Assembly: GCA_030295235.1 (NCBI GenBank)
Contig: AP026123.1
Location: 744,001-808,000 of the forward strand
Reading direction: 5' to 3'
Source of the DNA: Fistulifera solaris
Taxonomy: Eukaryota > Bacillariophyta > Bacillariophyceae > Naviculales > Stauroneidaceae
Length of the DNA stretch: 64,000 nucleotides
Shown here: in pieces, positions 35,799 through 46,193 of the stretch
How positions within the stretch are numbered: position 1 is the first letter of the stretch
Layout: each line of letters begins with the position of its first letter
Notes under the pieces: model-generated
Seen by the model: the letters and a program-made list of their open reading frames with translations, nothing else
What the model was told of the DNA's origin: nothing
Databases searched by the model: none
Translations under genes and position numbers: made by a program

Positions 35799-35965
35799 TC
35801 TATTTATAATAGCGCGCTGTCCGTGTGTGTGTGTGTGTGTCACGTCGGTCCCGGTTGTTCAGTCCCGGGTTTGACGCTATCCCCGGGGGATCGAGCCCCC
35901 CGCTTGCGGGAAGGGCGAGAACGAAAAAAAGCCCTGCAGGGGCTAGACGCCGAAGGCGGCTAGTT
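35799..35965. repeat. GC-rich hairpin element, copy 2
   Basis: About 165 bp, same orientation as copy 1: CTATTTATAATAGCGCGCTG, a short GT run, GACGCTATCCCCGGGGG, CCCGCTTGCGGGAAGGGCGA, and the closing GGCGGCTAG. It differs from copy 1 by a shorter GT run and several indels. Confidence 0.8.
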
Positions 35966-36622
35966 AAAATAAAAACATCTGGAAGTCTCGCAGATCTTCT
36001 GTAGACTGCTTTCCAGTCATGATTCACTTTACTTTCGAGCGACAGTTTGACTTATTACAATTATAAATTGTTTGTTCAGCATTACTTCCTGACCTCCATT
36101 TGTCATGGTTCTAATCAAATAGTTTGTTAGTCGAAGAGCCCTGCGATTGCAAAACGTTGTCTTCCGCATAGAGAGCTACAAGAAGACGAAAGCAATTTGT
36201 TTTTCATTACAAACCCAAAACTCAGCTTTCAACTTTTTATATGAATCGACATAAAACACTATACTATTTGCAGCTTGTGTCATTTCGTAGACTAAGGTTT
36301 CCTCATTGCGCGTCAACAACTATTTTGTCAGAGCGAATCGAAGTCCATTCGAATCTTTGTGAATCGAATCTTGAGATTCACTCACATTCGAATTCTCCGA
36401 TGACGAACGCAAAGTACACATTTTTCCAGTGTCACAAAACGTTGTCTTTCTTCCATCCACGTTTTTGGGGGGAACGCAATATTTTTTCTCCCCCTCCTAT
36501 TTCGCCTTTTCACCAAAGTTGTTGAAGTGACGAGTGACGAGCAATCGGTTCACAAGTTATCGCTCGAAAAAACCATCACCCGAAGACACTCCTCTGTTTG
36601 CAATCAATATCTGACTTGAACA
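35966..36622. other. Intergenic; upstream region of the apyrase gene
   Basis: About 650 bp. A final satellite remnant lies at 35975-36005 (CATCTGGAAGTCTCGCAGA). The rest shows a few GAATC clusters near 36340-36395 but no gene. Confidence 0.5.
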
Positions 36623-38516
36623 ATGACGATTGATTTTCATCATCTCGAAGACATGGACTCGCGGCGGCGTTTTATGGAAGTGAACGGCATTTCTACGAAT
36701 GATGTGCGCGACGAACATCACGACCGGAGGCGGCTTCGTCATCATCATCACCGCCATCATGTTGGGCATGAGTCATCGGAAGACAAATTCGGTAAATTAG
36801 AAATAGCGCAAGAAAACGACTTTTGGGCGAAGCAAAAGAAAATGGAACACGACTCGGAAGCCAAAGTGGCGAAGCAACATCGCAAGCGACAAAAACTCAT
36901 GCATGAGCTGTACCAAGATTCGGGCATTCATCTGGACAGCATTCATGGATTGATGATCGATGCTGGTTCGACGGGGAGCAGGCTACATGTGTACGAGTGG
37001 AAGCCGCGTGTCCTCAGTGATCCAGATGATATCGCGGCCGCTGTCGCTGGTGATTACATTAGTGTTCCGGGAACGGAGTCAAGATGGACTGATCGATTGC
37101 GACCTGGCTTGGATACGTTTGCTAGTATTCAAGACGATGATGAGTTACGTCAGGCGGTAAGAGACTACTTACAGCCTCTTTTGGAGTTTGCCGAGACTGT
37201 GCTGCACGAGAAGCGGAACAAGTTCGGAGAATATCCCATCTTTTGCGAGCAACGGCAGGAATGCGAATCTTGAGTACGGAAGACCGAGCCCGCGTCATGG
37301 AAGCTGTACGTAGCTCGTTCCGTGACAAGACTTATTCGCCCTTTGCTTTTGTTGACGAGCAGGCAAGAGTCTTGTCGGGTGAAGAAGAGGCCATCTATGA
37401 CTGGACTGGTGTCAATTTTTATTGGGAAATTTAGTCGAACAATCTGCTGGAGCTGGTTCCGTGGTAGAACCCACGTTGACGCACGGTGCGTTAGACCTCG
37501 GTGGTGGTAGTACGCAGATCGCGTTTTTTGAGCCGAACGGCGATATCATGAGCAACCTCTTCAAGTTGCAGATTGGTCAAGCCAAACACTGGAATTTGTA
37601 TGCGCACAGTTTCCTCTTTTATGGGATTAACGAAGCTATCGCGAGATTTCATTCGAGGTTGATCGCCAACAAAACTGTGGAAGAGCGTCTTGTGAAGGGA
37701 ATCCACAATCCTTGTCTTCCAGGAGGGTCAGAGCAACAAGTGCGCACGGACATTCACGTGAAACACGACGGACTTGAGATCTGGGAGAGCGACGATGCCA
37801 GCGTTGGCGCGATAAGTCACGCCATTTTAAAGAATGAAAAGGCGAATGGAGATGTGGATCAGTGTTTCGAAGAAGCGAAAGCTCTCTTACATCTTGAAAA
37901 GAATGATTGGTGTGATTTTGCCCACAAAGGCGATTGTTCGTTCGCTGGGATATATCAGCCTGCGCTTCCGGTTCAAAGTCCCAATTTTGGAGAGTTTTTA
38001 GCCTTTTCAAATTACTATCATGTTTGGCAATTCCTTCACTTGCCAGCCAAGGCATCGATAGCGCAGCTTGAGCAAGCCACAAGACATGCTTGCTCATTGT
38101 CCAAGGAAGAACTGATAGTATTCAATGACGGCATAGTGAGTGAAGACGAACTGGATAGTTACTGCTTCAGGTCGGCCTACGTGTATCAGTTACTCCGAAA
38201 TGGCTACGGTTTCAGAGATGAAGATTCTATTAGAGCGACTCGAGTTGTTGCTGGGCATCAGGTTGGGTGGTGTGCTGGCGCTATGCTGTACGAAATAAAC
38301 GCCATGCCATGGAAGTATGTGGAGCAAAAGGTTGACATGGCTAGCGCAACTTCTGCCACGCCAGAGATCTCTGCTATAATACTTATCGGTATCGTATCGA
38401 TGCTTTCTCTTTTGTTTGCCGTCTTCCGTCTTTCTCGGCAAAGACGTCAATTTCTAAGTGAATACGAATGCCTTTTGGAGAAGAAAGAAAGCAAGTCGAA
38501 GTACGATAGTTTGTAG
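36623..38516 (+). CDS. Apyrase, GDA1/CD39 family nucleoside diphosphatase (two frame breaks)
   Basis: About 631 residues when two one-base gaps are bridged: T4 at 37241-37244 (PIF-LRATAGMRIL) and T5 at 37416-37420 (VNF-LLGNLVEQ), each one T short. Apyrase conserved regions in order: DAGSTGSRLHVYEW, ATAGMRIL, SGEEEAIYDWTGVNF, ALDLGGGSTQIAF, and a region-5-like VVAGHQVGWCAG. One hydrophobic span is near the C-terminus (AIILIGIVSMLSLLFAVFRL), followed by a basic tail. The N-terminus is His/Arg-rich (RRLRHHHHRHH) and lacks a clear signal anchor. The enzyme removes gamma or beta phosphate from NTP/NDP, typically facing the Golgi/ER lumen or outside the cell. Confidence 0.87.
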
Positions 38517-38627
38517 GTTCATTTTGTAATAACAATTGATTAGCGCTTGTTGTACAAATAAGATATGAAACATAAAGAACGACTTAGGCCCGCTGTAGTA
38601 TTCTTTCCTGCGATTCATTCTAGACTT

Positions 38628-40744
38628 CTATGCAGCTATATCTCCATTGGGTATAAAATCGACATTTTCCGGAATCTTGTTGTCCGGTATAGCTTGTGTA
38701 CATGTTTCGGTCGCATGCCTCCACCATCGCTGTGAGGAGTGAATCTGTTTTCCGCCAAGTGCGTGCCCCATCCCCCTAAATAAGAAGCTTACCCTAGCAA
38801 CGAAAACTGACATCCAAACAAGTTGAGCAGTATTCGCAAACGACTACAGGGCGGGTTTGAACTTACTGGCAGAATCCGGAATATTTTTTAGGCTGTTTTC
38901 CTTCATGAGTGACTCAAAATAATGCTGTGGTGTCGCGAAGCCCAGTTCAGCGCCTTCCTGATCACTGTCAAAGAAAATTTTCCCGTACTTCACCAACATT
39001 TTGTCATCATCGTCTCGTTCTAACGAAAACCAAGATCTCTCATGGCGGTAGCAATAGTAGAATCATCGCATCCTTGACCAATAGCTGCTACTATGCGCGA
39101 TAATTTTATACGTTCTTCATCGGTCAGTCGCCTAGTTTGACCATAATCAATGAGACCTAGACGACCATCATCCAGTCTCAGTACGTTTCCGAAATGGCAA
39201 TCTCCATTGAATATCCCATCTTCAAAAATTTGCTTTCCATGAACGTCGACGAGAAGCTTCACGTATCGACGACATTTTTTAACCAGAAACTGCAGTCGAA
39301 GCTTACTCAACCAGCCAAGAGATTGTAAAATTTCCATGCTTCTTCCCTCCCCAGAGATGACTTCCTTCTTTCGTTCAGCCAAAAATTCAGTCGCCGTTCG
39401 CTGATCACCAAAAGCAGCATGGAGATCTTCTTGGATGGCTGTTATTAGTTTGGGTCCATTGAGCATTTCCATCACTAAGACTTCTTTGCAGCAGAGGCTC
39501 GTCAAAGGCTCCGGAACACACACTCTGTCTCTGTACGGCGAGTTCATCAAATTCTGTCGAACTTGCACCAAGGAGGCTGCTTCATTCTTGTAATCAAATT
39601 CAGTCATAACTCGTCTTTCCAGCTCATCCAAAATGCCATGCCATTGAGGAAGTGCCATTCGGCAAAGCCACCGGAAGACTTGAAAATCGTGGGCGAACCT
39701 GGCTTCGGCACCTGGGTGCATCACTTTTATGGCTACTGTTCTGCCCCCAGCGTAGTTATGATCGTTTCTGAGCTTTTCAAACCACTTCTTGCTCAAAACA
39801 GCCTTATGGACTTGACCAATACTGGCTGAGCCAAGGGCTTTCGGCTCGATGCTATCTAAAACATCGTCCATGTCCACGTCGAGCGAATCCTTTAGCGATT
39901 TCGATATTATGTCGCGTACACTTTCGATGGGCCACTGCGGAATGCTATCCTGTAAAGTCTCGAATAAATCAGTGTATTGATGTGGCATCATGTCGGGTCT
40001 AGCGGAAAGGACTTGTCCTATCTTAGCATAGAGACCACGAAGGTGAAGGATCAAATCTAGAGCGGGCTGAGCGTAGCGGTCGTGCAAGGCCGTATAGATG
40101 CGTTCCCGTTCCTCTTTGGTAGATTGTCGCATTCGCTTTAAACGCCATTGTGTGTGCATATAGTGACCCACAATGGGACCCGCGTGCATCCAAAAGTATG
40201 TAGCTCGTTTCAAGGGTTCTGAAGAACTCGCTTTGACAAATAAGGCTGCCGACAGGAAAAGCGCCGTCTGCGGCCCAGAAATGAATCGCTCATACTTTTT
40301 CCATTGTAAAGGAAGGCCCATAAAAGCGCACTTCCATTGAATCTTCTCTAACTTAGTCGGTATATCGCCGAGCTTGATCAGTGATTTCGGGTGACTTTCT
40401 TTCCGAAGAGCATCGCACCTGGCCTTGACTTCCGCCAATAAAGAGTTCCTTGATTCCGTGACTACAGTTTCTGCTTCCTGCTGTTGAATAACTACATTTT
40501 CGACGGCAGAAGAGCCGTTTGACTTTATTTCAGAACCGTGTTCCGAGGGTAAAGCTGCATTTCCGACTTTAATCATCGGGTTCTCCCACAATTTCAGCAC
40601 GGTCGGATCCGCTACAAGCAAACTCCATCTCGAACTCAAGATAAGGAAGTGCCACGTCCAGCGGATCGCAAACATCATTTCCGACCGAATTGGGAAGAAG
40701 AAAAGAAGATAACAGGGGTGATGAAAAAGGTCAGAGCTGACCAC
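38628..40744 (-). CDS. ABC1/UbiB (ADCK) family atypical kinase
   Basis: About 686 residues. Exon 1 38867-40744 and exon 2 38628-38806, with a 60-bp GT-AG intron. The kinase region (about residues 200-560) has the family signatures: KIGQVLSARPDMMP, ALGSASIGQVHKA, VAIKVMHPGAEARF, then NGDCHFGNVL (family DxHxGN site) and LIDYGQ (DFG equivalent). An extended N-terminus with a hydrophobic segment fits an organelle membrane protein. ABC1 proteins support ubiquinone or plastoquinone/tocopherol metabolism. The frame breaks at + strand A4 39026-39029 (one base short), where DLGFS-LERDDDD should continue; the intron and exon 2 make sense only after that correction. Confidence 0.84.
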
Positions 40745-41332
40745 TCTCTCACATTCCCTTCACACTAAACAATCACGAGAAAACAGAAACCATCAAACAA
40801 AAAATCAAAGCAAAAAAGTTGAAACTGCGTTCAGCCGTCGCCCGTAAGGTTTACCAGGTGTGCCTTTGGCGGATAGATGACAGACGATAGTATCCCTTAT
40901 AAAGTCAAATACGGGGTACATTATTTGTATAAAATCATCAATAATTCGTGTCGCACCGTCGCACCTCTGTTGTGTTGCATGCCGCTTCGTCCGCGAAAAA
41001 GGCTGGCGCATAGTGCAAATCGCGAATGTGCCCAAAACACGTACTTTACATAACAGAAGAGGCGCAAGAGGTGCTAATGTCGGAATGTCACAATCTGAAA
41101 AATACTACGTTGCTGTATTCGTTCATTACAACAATGATGATAACGCATTTAGGGCGAATGGAAACGTGAAGCGCACGCCGACCCTCATCCCGCAAACCCG
41201 CGAACTGGTTTCACATTTTGTTGCCAATCGCGGCCACAATTTTGCAGCTTTCACGACCATTGCTTTCAATATCTTCTCGGCGTGAAATTAAAAGTTAAAT
41301 AGACTGAAACAAACAAGGATATAATCTTCATC
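40745..41332. promoter_or_regulatory. Divergent intergenic region
   Basis: About 590 bp between the ABC1 kinase (-) and secreted protein (+) starts. A 90-codon frame at 41013-41285 has no features and is not called. No repeats seen. Confidence 0.45.
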
Positions 41333-43999
41333 ATGAAGTTCTCTGCTTTGAACAAGCTGGCCGTTCTGTCGACGTCCATTTCCATCGGGTATGCCGCGAA
41401 GACGGCCGACTACATCTCACGAAATGCCAACAGTTTGGCAGAAGAAGACGGAATGTTTTGGGGGCGTTTTCTTCAATCCGAAGGAAGTATGAGCGTCCCC
41501 CGAGACGAGGCTTGTGAGATCGAGCTTACCCAGACTTGCGTCTTGCAAGGGACGGACCAGCCTTGTGTTGACATTCAAGGAGAGGAGCGACCACAGTGCA
41601 GCTGTGATGATTGCGCACGAGAACTTCGTTTCAGATACACAGCTACTCCATGCAACGGATCTCCTGCTTGCATTGATTTCGGTGCGCTACCTCCATCCTC
41701 TGCGCGCATCAGTGTAACGGCAGGGGGGACAACGTATTTCAACGCGGACGTCACCGCAAACACTGACTTTGTCATCACCAACGCAAACAGCTGCTTGCCC
41801 GACACATTGGCAGTTTTCGTGACGGATCCGAGTACCAACACAGCGAGTCAAGCGGTTACCATCACGACAAACTGCGGCGCAAACGGTATCACGTTGCTTC
41901 AGTCTTTTGGGGCAGTGGTATTCTCCGGTTACTCTTGTTCCGCGAGCGACGTTCATAACTGTTTTGTGAACGGAGAGTGGGACTTCTGCGCCAACAACGT
42001 AGGAACAATCGATCTGACCATGACAAAGCTCGAAGTCAATGTCAATGGGGCTGTCATCGATCTCATTAGCGGCGTTGGAGAGGAAGACCTTGAGCTCCAG
42101 CCTGGCGAGGAATACTGCGCTGACACGACAACTGAATTTTTGCTTTGTGTGAGCGGTGTGTACGAGGTATCGGCAGTTGTGGAAGCCGACGATCAATCTG
42201 GGATTGGATGCGAGAGCGAGCTTAATGTATCTCTCCCTGTTACTGTCGGACCTCCCGTCCCTGCTCCTGTCCCGGTACCCGTGCCCATCCCGGCTCCTGT
42301 CCCCGTACCCGTCCCAATTCCTGCACCAGTACCTGCGCCCGTCCCGGCACCTGTATCTGACAGAACACCTTCACCCACCACGGAGTGCAATCTCTTTGTT
42401 GCTGCTGAATGTACCATTCAGTCGGGTCAATTCGAAGGTTTCTTGTGCGAGTCTCCGGGTATCGGAATCGAACCGTGCCTCCAACGTCCTACTGGCGCCA
42501 CCATGCTCTACAATGGTGGTGACTGCAGTCAGAGCGATAATCGCCAGTTCCTCAAGTTCACCTGCGAAGACATCGGAGATGGTCCTCCTACGGAAATCGG
42601 AACAGAGTCTTGGATTGTTGTCACCGATTTGACAGGCCAGATCGTGTACCACGAAGATTTTGTCGCGGTGGGAGATAATTATTTCCTCCGTACACCTCCT
42701 GACCAAGAGCGCTTTGTGCCGGATCAAATCATCAACATTTATAGCTCGTCGGATGCCACTGAAGCTACCTTGCTTCAAACCATGCAATACCACAGTTCCT
42801 GCTCCAGCAATCTCGAGTTAAAGAATCGTTTCGGAGCCAGTCAACTTGTTGAGTTCGTTAATGACCTTCAGGGTAACGTGACATGCTTCAACGATGCCAA
42901 CTTTGGGTTTGATATCGTTGTTCCAGTCGGAATTGATGGTGATGCTGCTGAAATTATTGCACTAACCGCCAATACCAACTTTGCCGGCTTCCTTGATTTG
43001 AGCGACCAAGTTGCTGGCCAGATCGTCCAACCGGGAGAATCCATTTCTGCTAACATAGTCACTACCTTCGATTTGACTGTTCGCCAGAGATACACGTTGT
43101 TGATTCAAGTTGTTGCGTCTGCCATTCCCTCTGGTACTGTGTGCACAGGTACCAATTTCACGGAGTTCTTGGCTGGCAACCCGTCCCCCATCGACAGCAC
43201 CACGACCGCACCTACTCGAGGTCCCACGTTATCCCCCGCGCCGACCCCGGACCCAGAGACCACGGCATGCAGTGTGGAAGGTGAATTAGTCTGCCAGACG
43301 CTCGATGAAGACGGCCGTGTAGTTAGCTTTTGTGATGACATCGGTAATCCTGCTGATAGTGTCTGTGGCGAAGACTTGGAAGCAACTGCCCTTGGATTTC
43401 GTTACATGGGAGGTGCAAGTTACCCCAATTCTACCTGGATCACGATTTCGGGAGGCCGTACTGGAACAGTTGTTAGCGAACGTGTCAACGTTGGTGGCCA
43501 AGTTTACGGCGAGGGTGACTTCCGCGGAGAAGCCTTCGTTGTTGTGAGCCAACTTAACGAAGGCGGCACTGGACCCGGAGAGCGAATTGAGCAGTTCCAA
43601 TTTGACACTAACTGCAGGGAAGGCGAAGAGGTTCTACGCTTGACGGACGTCTACGGTTCTCTTGTGCTTACTGACTACCGCAATGCCCTTGGACGACGAT
43701 CTAGCATCGCCAATGTGAGAATGCAGTACTTTGTTCGAAACTTGGAGGGCTTCCCAATGATCGCCGAAGACGCCTTGGTGAACAGCGACTTTCAGATTCT
43801 TGTTTCCGACTACATTCCTGACCCGACCGAGATTGAAGTTGGCCCGAGACAGCGCGTAATCGTGCACGAGGAAACAAGAGAGATCGACTTCGGCGCAAAG
43901 TATGCCAATAATGTAAATTTGACCTTTGCAATGAATGTGACCGGACGCGGTGAGCTCAGCTCGTTGCCTTGTTTTGACGCGTCCGACTACACCTTTTAA
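41333..43999 (+). CDS. Secreted or cell-surface Val-Pro protein, three-domain paralogue
   Basis: 888 residues, intact single exon. Signal peptide (MKFSALNKLAVLSTSISIGY), then an acidic leader with GMFWGRFLQSEGS, matching the shorter paralogue's [12 protein letters not shown]. An additional N-terminal domain (about residues 55-315, Cys-rich, starts CEIELTQTCVLQG) is absent from the copy at 19624-21735. A shorter Val-Pro linker follows (about 40 residues), then the same two domains ([15 protein letters not shown] and ACSVEGELVCQTL), nearly identical to the paralogue. The three domains look related, each opening with Cys-x5-Cys and ending with long beta-strands. Possible adhesion or cell-wall role by analogy; function unknown. 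Confidence 0.82.
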   Translation: MKFSALNKLAVLSTSISIGYAAKTADYISRNANSLAEEDGMFWGRFLQSEGSMSVPRDEACEIELTQTCVLQGTDQPCVDIQGEERPQCSCDDCARELRFRYTATPCNGSPACIDFGALPPSSARISVTAGGTTYFNADVTANTDFVITNANSCLPDTLAVFVTDPSTNTASQAVTITTNCGANGITLLQSFGAVVFSGYSCSASDVHNCFVNGEWDFCANNVGTIDLTMTKLEVNVNGAVIDLISGVGEEDLELQPGEEYCADTTTEFLLCVSGVYEVSAVVEADDQSGIGCESELNVSLPVTVGPPVPAPVPVPVPIPAPVPVPVPIPAPVPAPVPAPVSDRTPSPTTECNLFVAAECTIQSGQFEGFLCESPGIGIEPCLQRPTGATMLYNGGDCSQSDNRQFLKFTCEDIGDGPPTEIGTESWIVVTDLTGQIVYHEDFVAVGDNYFLRTPPDQERFVPDQIINIYSSSDATEATLLQTMQYHSSCSSNLELKNRFGASQLVEFVNDLQGNVTCFNDANFGFDIVVPVGIDGDAAEIIALTANTNFAGFLDLSDQVAGQIVQPGESISANIVTTFDLTVRQRYTLLIQVVASAIPSGTVCTGTNFTEFLAGNPSPIDSTTTAPTRGPTLSPAPTPDPETTACSVEGELVCQTLDEDGRVVSFCDDIGNPADSVCGEDLEATALGFRYMGGASYPNSTWITISGGRTGTVVSERVNVGGQVYGEGDFRGEAFVVVSQLNEGGTGPGERIEQFQFDTNCREGEEVLRLTDVYGSLVLTDYRNALGRRSSIANVRMQYFVRNLEGFPMIAEDALVNSDFQILVSDYIPDPTEIEVGPRQRVIVHEETREIDFGAKYANNVNLTFAMNVTGRGELSSLPCFDASDYTF

Positions 44000-44145
44000 C
44001 ATGGATGGTTCTACGGTGTACAGAAATCGGCATGCGACCTTCACTGGCGCGGCTAGGTTATAACGCAACTCAATACTTGTTCCCTAAAGTAGGACATATA
44101 GAAATCGATTTACAAAGTTTTTAACATACTTCGACGTCGGACGAC

Positions 44146-45654
44146 TTATAGTTCATCTTTGAAGTACAAGTCATCGATTTCGTCTGCTTCAGGATCATCG
44201 TCCAAATTGCCGTCGACATCATCTTTGGGGACCGTCCTGATGTTATCGCTTTCAGCGCCATTTTGAAGCTCTATGTCGTCCATTATTTCCGAAAGAGGAA
44301 TGTCTTCGTATGTTTCTGAAGGTGCATCCTTTCCATCCCAAGCTTCCGTATCCATTACAGGAAACATGTACGGTAAGACTTGATTGGACGTGGCCCCGCT
44401 TGCCACCGAGTGTAGATAGGTCGAAATTCCTTTGTCACTGAACGAACCCTTGAACACCGAGAAGGCGGTACGATCCAGCGTAAAGGTTACCAGAGCAGGA
44501 AATCCAAAGTCGAGTTTCATGGCATCTTCCATACTCGGCTGAGCACCGGCTTCCACCCATAAAAAGGAGTACGTACTCCCCCGAAAAATGGTTTGCATCC
44601 TTGTCAGCAGCTCGATATATTTGTTCCTGCCATGGGCACCGGTCTCTGAAATATGCGGCAAAACACCGATGACACAAACGTGATTGTAACCTCGACAGTT
44701 GCTTTCGAGCGACTGCATTCCAAGTACCTGTTCCACTTGTTTCTTTTTCCCTGTCTTATCAATCTCTTTCAAAACAACAGCCGCTATTTCGTTACCCACA
44801 CGGTCTCCGGTATACTTGTAAGCTTTCTCGTGTGACTTTTGACCGCCGGGGAAAATCATAATCGTCGGAGTACTCTGAATGTTGTAAATTGTGACCAGAT
44901 CCGGCGCGAACTCCAAGTTGACCCAGACGGCTTTCGCAGACTCGCCGACTAAACGAGATCCTGTCTCTTCAAATTGTCTCTTTAACTTTCGACTGAATTT
45001 GCAGTTGGGTTTGACGAACGCCACGACGACGACATCCTCGCTCTTCATTACGATATCGTCATAGTTCGAAGCATCGGCTTCAATGTTCGTGCTACTGAAT
45101 TTGGGTTGCATATTGGATTCGTAAAGTTTCTTACGTCCTTTTCGGGAAAAACTGTCATGTATTTTGCGTTCGTCTCCCGTCCCCAACACCTGTTCGGAGC
45201 GACTCGTGATGGTTTTGCTGGCCGCCAGCAACATTTCCTCCAGAATCTTTTCGGGATCTCGTGCATAGGGCTTGTTTTTGTCGTCGGCTAGAATGATATA
45301 CGACGGAAGCGTATCGAGACCATAAGTCGCAGCAAACTGATTCCCTTGTGGCGTGGTGGCGTCCATCACCGCGACTTTGAAGATGCCTTTGACGACTCTC
45401 GCCAAATCTTTCCACGTGGGCGCGAGCATGTCACAAGCACGACAATCGTCTTCTCGGTACAACTGAATCGCCCATATTTCGTCTCCTCCTAACACTTGTC
45501 GTTTAAAGTCGTCGTACGAATCAAACTGTATGACATCGGTAACATTTGTGTAAGACGTCAAAGCATCTGTCGTTTGACGGCCGAGAAAGATCGTCAGAAA
45601 GAAAAAGACCAACTTGACACCCAGCAAAGTAATTCTTCCGGTGTCGACCGCCAT
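44146..45654 (-). CDS. Protein disulphide isomerase-like ER protein with KDEL
   Basis: 502 residues, intact single exon. N-terminal hydrophobic signal (VKLVFFFLTIFLG). First thioredoxin domain about 45-165, with active site CRAC (EDDCRACDML) and cis-Pro in DTLPSYII. Second thioredoxin-like domain about 205-310: the active site reads CKFS, so the second Cys is lost, although the cis-Pro STPTIM is kept. A third thioredoxin-like region without Cys pairs (about 330-430), then an acidic tail and C-terminal KDEL for ER retention. Layout matches PDIA6/P5 relatives. Only the first site should be a full dithiol oxidoreductase. Convergent with the gene ending at 43999. Confidence 0.88.
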   Translation of the reverse strand: MAVDTGRITLLGVKLVFFFLTIFLGRQTTDALTSYTNVTDVIQFDSYDDFKRQVLGGDEIWAIQLYREDDCRACDMLAPTWKDLARVVKGIFKVAVMDATTPQGNQFAATYGLDTLPSYIILADDKNKPYARDPEKILEEMLLAASKTITSRSEQVLGTGDERKIHDSFSRKGRKKLYESNMQPKFSSTNIEADASNYDDIVMKSEDVVVVAFVKPNCKFSRKLKRQFEETGSRLVGESAKAVWVNLEFAPDLVTIYNIQSTPTIMIFPGGQKSHEKAYKYTGDRVGNEIAAVVLKEIDKTGKKKQVEQVLGMQSLESNCRGYNHVCVIGVLPHISETGAHGRNKYIELLTRMQTIFRGSTYSFLWVEAGAQPSMEDAMKLDFGFPALVTFTLDRTAFSVFKGSFSDKGISTYLHSVASGATSNQVLPYMFPVMDTEAWDGKDAPSETYEDIPLSEIMDDIELQNGAESDNIRTVPKDDVDGNLDDDPEADEIDDLYFKDEL

Positions 45655-46193
45655 TCTGTGATCAGATCGAAGCTTTTATATACCAATTACGACGAGAAAT
45701 CGGTTATCTTTGACTTTCAAATGCAAAAGATACGAACAAGGAAGAGTGATACGTTCTGGGCTCCACGCGGTCATCGGAAAAAGGAAAAAGTTCAAGTGCA
45801 AAGAAAAGAAACTGGCATGGATCCAAGATACCGTGACGCATGACTTTTGACTGAAGTGAAACCGAATGACTGCCAAAATGTTGTGGAGGTCTTTTAACGG
45901 TGAACGTTACGCTTGATAAAATTTCTTTTATGTACGAAAGACGGCATAAGAGTAGCTTAGCTGGACAATAAATCTTAATGTAGTGTCTACTTGACAAAAT
46001 ATCCGTTGAATTATCAACGGAACTCGTCCTTACTGTCAAAACATGTAATTTTGACATTTAGAGAGAATTGCACATGCAAAATCCGAATGCGGCGAAGGTG
46101 CGGCTTCTTTTCGAGAATGACGACCATTGAATGAATACACGATTGCTCGACTTCACTTTTGTCTAATTTTCTTTCTAAGAGCCATCGAGAACC
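45655..46193. promoter_or_regulatory. Divergent intergenic region
   Basis: About 540 bp between the PDI-like gene (-) and the copper monooxygenase gene (+), expected to hold both promoters. No other gene or repeat is visible. Confidence 0.45.

Noticed and set aside
41013-41285. 90-codon frame upstream of the secreted paralogue
   Set aside because: No recognisable features and it occupies the promoter region of an intact gene.
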